DNA from: a bacterium | GTDB taxonomy: Bacteria > SM23-31 > JAUVVT01 | Reading direction: 5' to 3' | Length of the DNA: 8,791 nucleotides | Assembly: GCA_030616165.1 (NCBI GenBank) | Contig: JAUWXV010000157.1 | Coordinates: 1-8,791, forward strand | Part shown: in pieces, positions 1 to 5,120 of the stretch | Numbering within the stretch: position 1 is the first letter of the stretch | How the letters are laid out: every line of letters starts with the position of its first letter | The notes under the pieces: model-generated | Databases searched by the model: none | Seen by the model: only the letters and a program-made list of their open reading frames with translations | Told to the model about the DNA's origin: nothing | Position numbers and translations under genes: made by a program

Positions 1-1
1 G

Positions 2-868
2 TTAAGGAGGACATCCAATGCTAAGGTTCTGATGGACCTCGAAAAAGCGGATATTAGTGATCTGCTTGCAAGTGGATATAAAATGCCGGAGGTTTTTGTA
101 TCAAAAGGGCGGGATGGAAAAACCGATATCTGGGGAATTATTTACCGGCCAACCAACTTTGATCCTTCAAAAAAATACCCTGTTCTTGAAGATATATACG
201 CCGGACCCCATAAATCCAATGTACCTAAGTACTTCATTCCTTATTTCAGGAATTTTTCCGGTTTGGCAGAATTAGGTTTTATCGTGGTTCAGATTGATGG
301 AATGGGAACATCAAACCGCTCCAAAGCTTTTCATGATGTCTGCTTTCAAAATCTGAAAGATGCCGGTTTCCCTGACCGTATCCCATGGATAAAGGCTGCT
401 GCAGAAAAATATCCATATATGGATACAAGCAGGGTTGGAATTTTCGGAACCTCTGCAGGTGGTCAGAATTCTTCAGCTGCATTACTGTTTTTTCCGGAAT
501 TTTATAAAGTTGCAGTTTCATCTTGTGGCTGTCATGATAACCGGATGGATAAGATATGGTGGAATGAGCAGTGGATGGGTTACCCTATCGGACCTCATTA
601 TTCAGAAAGTTCAAATGTTGACAATGCCCATAGATTACAGGGGAAACTTCTTCTTTTGGTGGGTGAAATGGATGATAATGTAGATCCTGCCTCAACCATG
701 CAGGTTGTTGACGCACTGATAGATGCAGAAAAAGAATTTGAACTGGTTGTCCTGCCCGGCATGAAACATACCGGGGGAGGAAAATACGGAGAGAGAAAAA
801 GAAGGGATTTTTTTGTAAAGCATCTTATTGGTTTTGACCCGCCTGACTGGAACAGGAAAAATGAGTAA
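2..868 (+). CDS. S9 family peptidase (DPP4/prolyl oligopeptidase type), C-terminal catalytic part, 5' partial
   Basis: This is the alpha/beta-hydrolase catalytic domain of a serine peptidase that removes dipeptides or cuts after proline in short peptides; Bacteroidota homologues are usually exported. The frame is open to the left edge with no stop from base 2, so the Met codon at 32 is probably internal and the N-terminal beta-propeller lies outside the window. Counting from that Met, the nucleophile motif GTSAGG puts Ser at 141, the acid motif GEMDDNVDP puts Asp at 214 (the DDN matches the DPP4 Asp-Asp-Asn), and MKHTGGG puts His at 246, so the triad is complete and in family order. The strand preceding the oxyanion region reads [11 protein letters not shown]. 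The protein ends in FDPPDW plus a short charged tail, a natural family end. The stop is followed within about eight bases by integrase-derived sequence, so the downstream neighbourhood has been rearranged. The exact subfamily (DPP4 or other S9B/S9C) cannot be fixed without the N-terminus. Confidence 0.9.
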   Translation, partial: LRRTSNAKVLMDLEKADISDLLASGYKMPEVFVSKGRDGKTDIWGIIYRPTNFDPSKKYPVLEDIYAGPHKSNVPKYFIPYFRNFSGLAELGFIVVQIDGMGTSNRSKAFHDVCFQNLKDAGFPDRIPWIKAAAEKYPYMDTSRVGIFGTSAGGQNSSAALLFFPEFYKVAVSSCGCHDNRMDKIWWNEQWMGYPIGPHYSESSNVDNAHRLQGKLLLLVGEMDDNVDPASTMQVVDALIDAEKEFELVVLPGMKHTGGGKYGERKRRDFFVKHLIGFDPPDWNRKNE

Positions 869-898
869 CAGCTGCACATACTTTGCGTCACTCATTTG

Positions 899-920
899 TG
901 GCATAGCCATCCCCATGGGA
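899..920 (+). repeat. 22-base twin mini-hairpin insertion in integrase remnant, copy 1
   Basis: Two adjacent 11-base hairpins, each with a 4-base stem and 3-base loop: TGGC-ATA-GCCA (899-909) and TCCC-CAT-GGGA (910-920). They split the Ala codon of HSF-A-THLL; deleting exactly these 22 bases rebuilds GCA ACA CAT and restores the reading frame. As it stands the insert adds an in-frame TAG and a frameshift. The same insert with three base differences lies at 4501-4522. Confidence 0.8.
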
Positions 921-1003
921 CAACACATTTACTTGAAAACGGGACTGATCTGAGATATATTCAGGTACTGTCAGGCCACAGTTCACCCAAGACGACCGGG
1001 ATT

Positions 1004-1018
1004 TCCCAAAGGGACAGG
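1004..1018 (+). repeat. Short palindromic in-frame insertion in integrase remnant copy 1
   Basis: Fifteen extra in-frame bases encode SQRDR between KTTGI and YTR, where related integrases go directly from KTTxI to YTH. The first 11 bases, TCCC-AAA-GGGA (1004-1014), form a hairpin with a 4-base stem and 3-base loop, the same form as the two hairpins at 899-920. The last four bases (CAGG) are not explained by the hairpin. Confidence 0.5.
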
Positions 1019-1111
1019 TACACCAGGGTTTCCACAAAGAATTTGAAAAACATCAGGAATCCTTTGGATAATTTGCAATTAAATATTTAAATTTACATCT
1101 TTATAGAGTGG

Positions 1112-1156
1112 ATATAAACCTACTATGTTTAGCCAAACGTTACCTGCAAGGCTAAA
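1112..1156 (+). repeat. Conserved repeat after integrase remnant, copy 1 (GTTTA...ACGTTACCTGCAAGG), within a hairpin
   Basis: Bases 1112-1151 align with 4759-4799 at roughly 32 of 41 positions, including ATATAAAC, GTTTA and ACGTTAsCTGCAAGG (14 of 15). TTTAGCC (1128-1134) and GGCTAAA (1150-1156) form a perfect 7-base stem around a 15-base loop holding most of the conserved motif. It lies 22 bases after the remnant's stop. The rest of the gap to the next gene (1157-1338) is AT-rich and shows nothing I can name. Confidence 0.6.
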
Positions 1157-1338
1157 AACCGTATCCTGACAGTTTGTGACCTGATTTTGTTTTGTTCGGC
1201 AAATGCCATTCCGATTAAACCAAATTATTATACTATTCGGCATCATAATTCCACGACTCTGCATTTTATATTTTTTATTGAATCCAACCTTGTTTTTCTT
1301 TGATCTTAATTTAATGTAAAACCATAAAATTTAAGACA

Positions 1339-2184
1339 ATGAAAAAAAAATTGAATTCAGGTTTGGCAGGATTACTAGTGAGCCTGCTGGTTATTGTACC
1401 TTCCGTTTCTAACGGGCAAAGTGAAAAAACAGTTATAAAAAAGTATTTAAGGGAACTAACCACTGTTCCGGTTAGTAATACACTGCAAAAATACAGAATG
1501 ACAGCTGTTTACACCAACAGGGATCTTTATGGGACCTTTACCGGGAAAACAAAAGTTACCGGCGATTATACCAGGGGTCTTGAAAATGGTTTTGTTATCT
1601 GGAACAATATTTATATCTCCAGTTCAAACAATTTCTCAGAGCCTTTTCCGACAGGGACAAATCAGGAATATATGGAGAATATAAAATATGTTCCTTCTCC
1701 GAAAATGCTCGATGTCCAGGCTTTTAAAGATTTTCCCGCAGGTACGGAAGCTGTGTTTTCCAGAAATCTAATCTGGGATATGATGGCAATAGAAGGATTT
1801 GCCTGGGACCATACAGACTCTTTAGAATTAAACATGATCTATCGAATTCCTATAAAAAACGGGGAATTTAACATGTCAGATATTGGTACTTACTCTCACG
1901 CTGAAATTCAATTGTGCTGGACAGGTATTTCGGCGATTAATGATGAATTATTTGCAGTTATTGAATACAGGGCACTTGATAATAAGGTTGAATTATCAAT
2001 GGAGAATTTAAAAACGAAAGGAACTGAACAATATTGGGGTACCATATGGGTTTCACTTAAAACCAGGTTGATAGGGTGCGCTGTTATGTATGGCGGCTCA
2101 ATGCAGGAAATTGAGGTAACGGGTTTGGATAACAAATTTCTGGTTAAGACAATCAGGGAATTATGGGTTGAGAAAATTCAGTAA
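1339..2184 (+). CDS. Secreted protein of unknown function with signal peptide
   Basis: I do not recognise a family. The 281-residue product opens with KKK, a hydrophobic stretch (about residues 8-20) and the polar end SNG, with probable signal peptidase I cleavage before Gln27. No lipobox Cys is present, so it should be a free periplasmic or exported protein rather than a lipoprotein. The mature part is rich in aromatic, Thr and Asn residues (YGTFTGKTKVTGDYTRG near 64-80, WNNIYISSSNN near 88-98), which suggests beta structure. There are only two mature Cys (about 193 and 247). No catalytic motif is visible. It ends 20 bases before the histidine kinase gene on the same strand, so the two may be cotranscribed and functionally linked, for example as a sensed or regulated envelope protein; that link is inference. 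The start is the only Met that includes the whole signal peptide. No convincing promoter was found upstream; TTTCTTTG near 1302 only partly fits the -7 pattern. Confidence 0.8.
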   Translation: MKKKLNSGLAGLLVSLLVIVPSVSNGQSEKTVIKKYLRELTTVPVSNTLQKYRMTAVYTNRDLYGTFTGKTKVTGDYTRGLENGFVIWNNIYISSSNNFSEPFPTGTNQEYMENIKYVPSPKMLDVQAFKDFPAGTEAVFSRNLIWDMMAIEGFAWDHTDSLELNMIYRIPIKNGEFNMSDIGTYSHAEIQLCWTGISAINDELFAVIEYRALDNKVELSMENLKTKGTEQYWGTIWVSLKTRLIGCAVMYGGSMQEIEVTGLDNKFLVKTIRELWVEKIQ

Positions 2185-2199
2185 GATCAAGTAACTTTG
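2168..2199 (+). promoter_or_regulatory. Possible Bacteroidota-type promoter immediately before the kinase gene
   Basis: TTG (2168-2170), a 21-base spacer and TAACTTTG (2192-2199) match the Bacteroidota pattern TTG-N17-23-TAnnTTTG. Transcription would start at or within a base or two of the kinase ATG (2205), giving a leaderless message. The -33 part lies inside the coding end of the upstream gene. It may be chance. Confidence 0.35.
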
Positions 2200-2204
2200 T
2201 AATT

Positions 2205-3254
2205 ATGAAAACGATCGATCTTGAAACAATTATTGACCAGCGGAGATTGTATTCTCATATCGCATTTTTCCTTATTTCGTTATTGATTGTGGTTTTTTCT
2301 GCACTGGCCAGAAACTATTCATCATCAATCAGGGATCAACTTGAATTTGCTATTCTGATCTTCATATATCTGGAAGCATTCATTTTTCTTGCCAGGAAGA
2401 TATTCCTGCGTCTGGGTCCGGATACTACAAGTAAGGAGTTTCTCCGGAATATACTATCCCGGTTTCTTATTTTTTATATTGCCTGTTTTTTTTCTGCGCT
2501 GGTTATTTTTATCATATTTCGCTACTTTAATTATTGGATGAATGACCTGGACCTAACCAGGGTAATTTACAACTTCTTTCATTCTGAATTTAATTCATGG
2601 TTTAAGTCAATAATAAAGGGTTTGTCCTTTGGTGCAGTAATATTTCTCTTTGTGCAATGGATGGATGCCTTAAAGAGAGAGCGGAAACTGAAGGAAGAAA
2701 GCCTGATTTTTCAAAACGAAACACTCAAAAATCAGGTAAATCCACATTTCTTGTTCAATAGTCTGAACACTGTTTCATCATTAATCAGTACAAAACCCGA
2801 AGTTGCCGAAAGGTTTATAAGCAGATTATCTTCAATTTACAGGTATATTCTTGAGAACAGCCAGAAGGATAAAGTTCCCCTTCAATCTGAATTAGCATTT
2901 ATCAGCGATTATTTTGATCTTCATAAGATAAGAGACGAAGAAAAAATATTACTTACCATAAATGCCCCCGATGCAGGTAATTTCGGGATTCTTCCTGTTT
3001 CGCTTCAGATTCTTATAGAGAATGCCATCAAGCATAACAAGGCAACACGAGAAAATCCATTAAAGATTTCAATTTTTATTGAAAATCAGCAGATTATTGT
3101 AAAAAACAATCTTCAGAAAATGGCCTTACAATTAAAATCGACAAAAATGGGACTTAAGAACCTTGCTGAACGTGTCAGACTTATAACAGGGGAAGTGCTT
3201 ATTATTGAAGAAACAAATACTGATTTTATTGTAAAAGTACCTTTATTGTTATGA
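2205..3254 (+). CDS. LytS-type membrane sensor histidine kinase
   Basis: This is a sensor kinase that passes phosphate to a LytTR regulator. The 349-residue protein has four predicted membrane helices (about 18-36, 47-67, 84-107 and 137-153) and then a short coiled linker rich in Lys and Glu. The histidine-kinase box of the His_kinase (LytS/YehU) family follows: NQVNPHFLFNSLN, phospho-acceptor His181. The ATP-binding domain shows the N box (LQILIENAIKHN, 268-279) and a G-box equivalent (KMGLKNLAERVRLITG, about 314-329). No extracellular sensor domain or PAS domain is evident, so sensing is probably by the membrane segment or a partner. Its stop overlaps the next gene's start in ATGA, the usual sign of translational coupling, and that gene is its cognate regulator. 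The length is typical of the Bacteroidota group. The signal is unknown. No ribosome binding site precedes the start, but a promoter-like element ends six bases before it. Confidence 0.93.
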   Translation: MKTIDLETIIDQRRLYSHIAFFLISLLIVVFSALARNYSSSIRDQLEFAILIFIYLEAFIFLARKIFLRLGPDTTSKEFLRNILSRFLIFYIACFFSALVIFIIFRYFNYWMNDLDLTRVIYNFFHSEFNSWFKSIIKGLSFGAVIFLFVQWMDALKRERKLKEESLIFQNETLKNQVNPHFLFNSLNTVSSLISTKPEVAERFISRLSSIYRYILENSQKDKVPLQSELAFISDYFDLHKIRDEEKILLTINAPDAGNFGILPVSLQILIENAIKHNKATRENPLKISIFIENQQIIVKNNLQKMALQLKSTKMGLKNLAERVRLITGEVLIIEETNTDFIVKVPLLL

Positions 3255-4009
3255 ACATACTTATAATTGAAAATGAAAAACCGGCTGCTGATAAGCTTGG
3301 ACGTCTTTTACAAAAAATAGATGAGAATATTACAATTGTCGGAGTTATCGAAACAGTTGAAGGGACTGTAAACTGGTTGCAAAACAATCAGTCTCCTGAT
3401 TTGATTTTAATTGATATTCAACTTGACGATGGTATATGTTTTGAAATATTTGAGACAATAAAAGTTGATACTCCGGTAATTTTTACAACAGCTTACAATG
3501 AATATGTATTGCGGGCTTTTAAAGTAAATAGTGTTGATTACCTTTTGAAGCCCATTGAGGAAGAAGCTCTACGCAAAGCACTGGATAAATTCAAAACTCT
3601 CCATTTTAAATTGCCAGGTGATATCTTAAAGCAACTTTTCAGTGAATTAAACAAACAATATAAAAACCGTTTCCTTATTAAAATTGGGTTACATTACAGG
3701 TCGATTCAGGTAAATGAAATATGCTGTTTTTATATTCTCGAACGCGCTACATTTATTAGAACATTCTCAGGTAAAGAATATTCCATTGATAATTCTCTCG
3801 ATTACCTCCAAAAAATAGTTGACCCTGATAAATTTTTCAGGATTAACAGAAATTATTTGGTAAACATTAATGCAATTAGCGATATTTTAAGTTATTCATC
3901 GAGCAGGTTGCAATTAAGGTTAAATGAGAAGATACAATCTATTAATGAAGATTATTTAGTAGTGAGCAGGGAAAAAGTAAACGAGTTTAAAAAGTGGATA
4001 GATAAATGA
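3251..4009 (+). CDS. LytTR family response regulator
   Basis: This is a two-domain transcription regulator of 252 residues. The receiver domain (about 1-115) has the phospho-acceptor in LILIDIQLDDG (Asp55), the conserved Thr80 of FTTAYNEY and Lys100 of VDYLLKP. The acidic pocket that is usually Asp/Glu-Asp reads IIENEKPA, so the second acid (position 8) is Asn; this may weaken magnesium binding. The C-terminal LytTR DNA-binding domain (about 148-250) carries its hallmark FFRINRNYLVN near 196-206 and ends in VSREKVNEFKKWI. It is translationally coupled to the kinase gene by a four-base overlap (ATGA) and is its obvious phosphorylation partner. Target promoters cannot be read from the window; LytTR proteins commonly bind paired direct repeats, and the neighbouring secreted-protein gene is a reasonable but unproven target. 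No terminator hairpin with a T run is visible after the stop. Confidence 0.95.
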   Translation: MNILIIENEKPAADKLGRLLQKIDENITIVGVIETVEGTVNWLQNNQSPDLILIDIQLDDGICFEIFETIKVDTPVIFTTAYNEYVLRAFKVNSVDYLLKPIEEEALRKALDKFKTLHFKLPGDILKQLFSELNKQYKNRFLIKIGLHYRSIQVNEICCFYILERATFIRTFSGKEYSIDNSLDYLQKIVDPDKFFRINRNYLVNINAISDILSYSSSRLQLRLNEKIQSINEDYLVVSREKVNEFKKWIDK

Positions 4010-4078
4010 ATATTTTTATAAAATACGGCCAATAAACTGCAATAATCGATTGTCTTGATTAACGAATAAAGGGATTGA

Positions 4079-4110
4079 TTGTATATGTGGATTAAAGAGG
4101 AATATATTTG
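4079..4110 (+). promoter_or_regulatory. Possible promoter upstream of integrase remnant 2
   Basis: TTG (4079-4081), a 21-base spacer and TATATTTG (4103-4110) fit the Bacteroidota TTG-N17-23-TAnnTTTG pattern with the same spacing as the element before the kinase gene. It points into the decayed integrase and could be a relic. A 10-base direct repeat AACGAATAAA (4061-4070 and 4113-4122) brackets it; its meaning is unknown. Confidence 0.3.
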
Positions 4111-4194
4111 ACAACGAATAAATACAAAATAAAAAAGCCCAGCAGGTAATTGAGTAGGCGGCTGATGGGATTGTTGCCCCGCCAATGCGCCTCT

Positions 4195-4217
4195 CCCCGA
4201 TACACTTCGTTACGGGG
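4195..4217 (+). repeat. 23-base imperfect palindrome inserted after the integrase Arg box
   Basis: CCCCG (4195-4199) and CGGGG (4213-4217) pair around ATACACTTCGTTA, in which AC/GT can pair inside a mismatched internal loop. It lies where relatives have only five residues between MRLS and KLSDID; here there are thirteen, an excess of about 24 bases. The insertion limits are uncertain because the host gene is decayed. Confidence 0.5.
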
Positions 4218-4231
4218 CAGGCACACCACTC

Positions 4232-4245
4232 CCGAAAGCTTTCGG
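4232..4245 (+). repeat. Perfect 14-base palindrome CCGAAAGCTTTCGG
   Basis: The sequence is fully self-complementary and overlaps the codons for KLS in KLSDIDSDR of the integrase remnant. It lies 14 bases after the 23-base palindrome. It could be coding sequence that happens to be symmetric, or part of the same cluster of palindromic insertions. Confidence 0.45.
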
Positions 4246-4500
4246 ATATTGACTCAGACAGGATGTTAATTAAAATAAAGGGGTCAAAAGGAAACAAGGG
4301 CAGGTATATTCAGTTATCGGAGGTGGTATTACAGAAGTTGCGGTTGTATTATAAAGGATTCAAGCCTAATGAATGGGTTATTGAAGGCAGGAACGGGAGA
4401 ACTTACAGTGCCACATCGGTTGCGAAGGTAGTAGAGCAGGCTGCCCTGCGATCGGGAATTGAGAAAAGAGTTACTCCACATATGTTAAGGCACAGTTTTG

Positions 4501-4522
4501 TGGCATAGCCATCCCTACGGGG
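4501..4522 (+). repeat. 22-base twin mini-hairpin insertion in integrase remnant, copy 2
   Basis: TGGC-ATA-GCCA (4501-4511) followed by TCCC-TAC-GGGG (4512-4522, outer pair a T-G wobble). It splits the Ala codon of HSF-A-TH at the same base as in copy 1; removing it rebuilds GCC ACA CAT. Compared with 899-920 the first hairpin is identical. The second differs at two loop bases and one outer stem base, so the 4-3-4 hairpin form is kept. Confidence 0.8.
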
Positions 4523-4584
4523 CCACACATTATTTATAGATGGGTACAGATCTCCGGTATATTCAGGAGTGGTCAGGTCATAAT

Positions 4585-4608
4585 TACCTTCGGTGAGGGT
4601 TTCGCCGT
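4585..4608 (+). repeat. About 24 extra in-frame bases with hairpin in integrase remnant copy 2
   Basis: Between GHN and the K-TTQIYTH codons there are eleven codons where relatives have three. The extra bases include ACC-TTC-GGT (4586-4594), a 3-base stem and loop that extends to a 4-3-4 hairpin with a T-G wobble (4585-4595). CGG (4591-4593) and CCG (4605-4607) can pair alternatively. They contain an in-frame TGA. The exact borders are uncertain. Confidence 0.45.
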
Positions 4609-4758
4609 TTTCTAAAAACGACGCAGATATACACTCATATATCGGAGTAAAATTTTCGTAAATTCATGAATCCATTGGATAGTTTATTTAATGAAGAAAA
4701 ATAAAAAAAGTGTACATACTCCTCTATTTTGAAGGTATATATACACTTGATATAATAA

Positions 4759-4804
4759 ATATAAACACAATAGTGTTTACACATACGTTAGCTGCAAGGT
4801 GAAA
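4759..4804 (+). repeat. Conserved repeat after integrase remnant, copy 2 (AGTGTTTA...CGTTAGCTGCAAGG)
   Basis: Aligns with 1112-1151 at about 32 of 41 bases; ACGTTAGCTGCAAGG (4785-4799) differs from copy 1 at one base. TTT(A)CAC (4776-4782) can pair with GTGAAA (4799-4804) with one bulge, keeping the motif in a hairpin loop as in copy 1. AGTGTTTA (4772-4779) and CGTTAGC (4786-4792) recur at 8752-8773. Confidence 0.6.
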
Positions 4805-4932
4805 ATAAAAACGGGTTGACTGAAAATGACCTTTGTAAAGAAATGAGAAAATTGAAAATCAAGAGTGACTGGATAGATGAAAAGACAGAATAAAAAAAAA
4901 TATTTACCAACGTGAATTTGCCAGCAGCACAA

Positions 4933-4992
4933 CAAGCAAATTTGCAATTCACACACTGGCAAACACACAATCCCAAAATTACAAAAGAGCTT
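4933..4992 (+). repeat. Direct repeat flanking the inositol cluster, left copy
   Basis: About 60 bases from CAAGC to AGCTT align with 8510-8567 in the same orientation. Shared blocks are CAAGCaAATTTGCAATTCA (one mismatch), ACACACAA and CAAAAGAGCTT, with a net two-base length difference. It overlaps the inverted repeat 4917-4963. The two copies bracket the four-gene cluster. Confidence 0.65.
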
Positions 4993-5028
4993 GCTTTTGC
5001 CAACCCACAAAAAGTAAGTAAATTTTAT

Positions 5029-5065
5029 TACCTTTGCAGCCTTTTGAACACTCTATAAAGTTCAA
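5029..5065 (+). promoter_or_regulatory. Possible promoter -7 element and leader hairpin of the inositol cluster
   Basis: TACCTTTG (5029-5036) fits the Bacteroidota -7 pattern TAnnTTTG, 85 bases before the synthase ATG. No TTG lies at the usual 17-23 base distance upstream (the nearest, 4997-4999, is 29 away), so the match is partial. In the leader, TTGAAC (5044-5049) and GTTCAA (5060-5065) form a perfect 6-base stem with a 10-base loop. A second small hairpin, CTTAA-CTGT-TTAAG, lies at 5073-5086. Neither is followed by a T run. Confidence 0.4.
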
Positions 5066-5120
5066 GCCCCAACTTAACTGTTTAAGAAGGGAATTAGAAT
5101 AACTTAAAATTGATATCTAC

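Larger units (their letters stand above)
869..1090 (+). pseudogene. Tyrosine recombinase (XerD-like integrase) C-terminal remnant, copy 1
   Basis: Only the last third of a phage-type integrase remains. Bases 877-897 encode HTLRHSF, the catalytic H-x-x-R box; the frame then ends in a TAG at 904. Removing bases 899-920 restores a perfect join ([18 protein letters not shown]) into the frame that runs to the stop at 1088-1090. The continuation contains the second catalytic His (SGHSSPKTT) and the nucleophile Tyr ([12 protein letters not shown]), and ends in NPLDNL, the usual Bacteroidota integrase tail. A further 15 in-frame bases (1004-1018) separate KTTGI from YTR, where functional relatives have none. 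The N-terminal DNA-binding domain and the Arg and Lys boxes of the catalytic domain are absent, so it cannot be active. Homology begins within about eight bases of the peptidase stop at 868, suggesting a deletion junction there. The Leu normally found before GH is Ser, as in the second remnant at about 4156-4704. Confidence 0.85.
4156..4704 (+). pseudogene. Tyrosine recombinase (XerD-like integrase) catalytic-domain remnant, copy 2
   Basis: Joined across its lesions, this encodes a near-complete integrase catalytic domain: the Arg box (MRLS, 4185-4196), SDIDSDRMLIKIKGSKGNKGR with the beta-hairpin Lys, HMLRHSF (H-x-x-R), SGHN (second His) and YTHIS (Tyr), ending NPLDSLFNEEK and TAA. It is dead in several ways. 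The N-terminal core-binding domain is absent and a stop lies just upstream (4155-4157). About 24 extra in-frame bases follow the Arg box (about 4195-4218). A 22-base insert (4501-4522) breaks the Ala codon after HSF. A TAG at 4537-4539 stands where Glu is usual. About 24 extra bases with TGA (4594-4596) interrupt GHN-SSKTT. A TAA lies at 4648-4650. The longest open piece (4185-4508) therefore stops at the 22-base insert. It differs clearly in sequence from copy 1 (YTHIS...FRKFMNPLD against [17 protein letters not shown]), so it is not a recent duplicate. Confidence 0.88.
4705..5120 (+). other. Gene-free stretch between integrase remnant 2 and the inositol cluster
   Basis: There is no credible coding sequence; the open frames on the other strand resemble nothing. 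It contains, in order, the GTTTA...CGTTAGC repeat, overlapping inverted repeats (TTTGCCAG 4917-4924 with CTGGCAAA 4956-4963; perfect palindrome GCAAATTTGC 4936-4945), the left copy of a 60-base direct repeat, a hairpin CAAAAG-agcttg-CTTTTG (4982-4999), a -7-like promoter element and two leader hairpins before the synthase gene. Confidence 0.7.

Noticed and set aside
598-891. Minus-strand open frames within the peptidase gene
   Set aside because: They are shadows of a well supported S9 catalytic domain on the other strand.
896-1090. A separate 64-residue gene starting at the Met codon at 896
   Set aside because: The first residues come from the hairpin insert and the rest is out-of-frame continuation of the integrase remnant.
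1079-1264. Minus-strand open frame of 61 codons
   Set aside because: No recognisable motif, it crosses the repeat hairpin and has no gene-like context.
1290-1310. Promoter before the secreted-protein gene
   Set aside because: TTTCTTTG lacks the TA of the -7 pattern and the nearest TTG spacing is 14 bases.
4185-4508. A 107-codon open frame read as an intact small integrase
   Set aside because: It begins inside the Arg box, ends at the 22-base insert and its homology continues past four stops to 4704, so it is part of a pseudogene.
4777-5010. Minus-strand open frames of 71-77 codons
   Set aside because: They span inverted and direct repeats and read as Cys/Phe-rich low-quality sequence with no family resemblance.
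4705-5120. CRISPR array or tRNA in the gene-free stretch
   Set aside because: Repeats are too few and irregular for CRISPR, and no cloverleaf or T-loop sequence was found.
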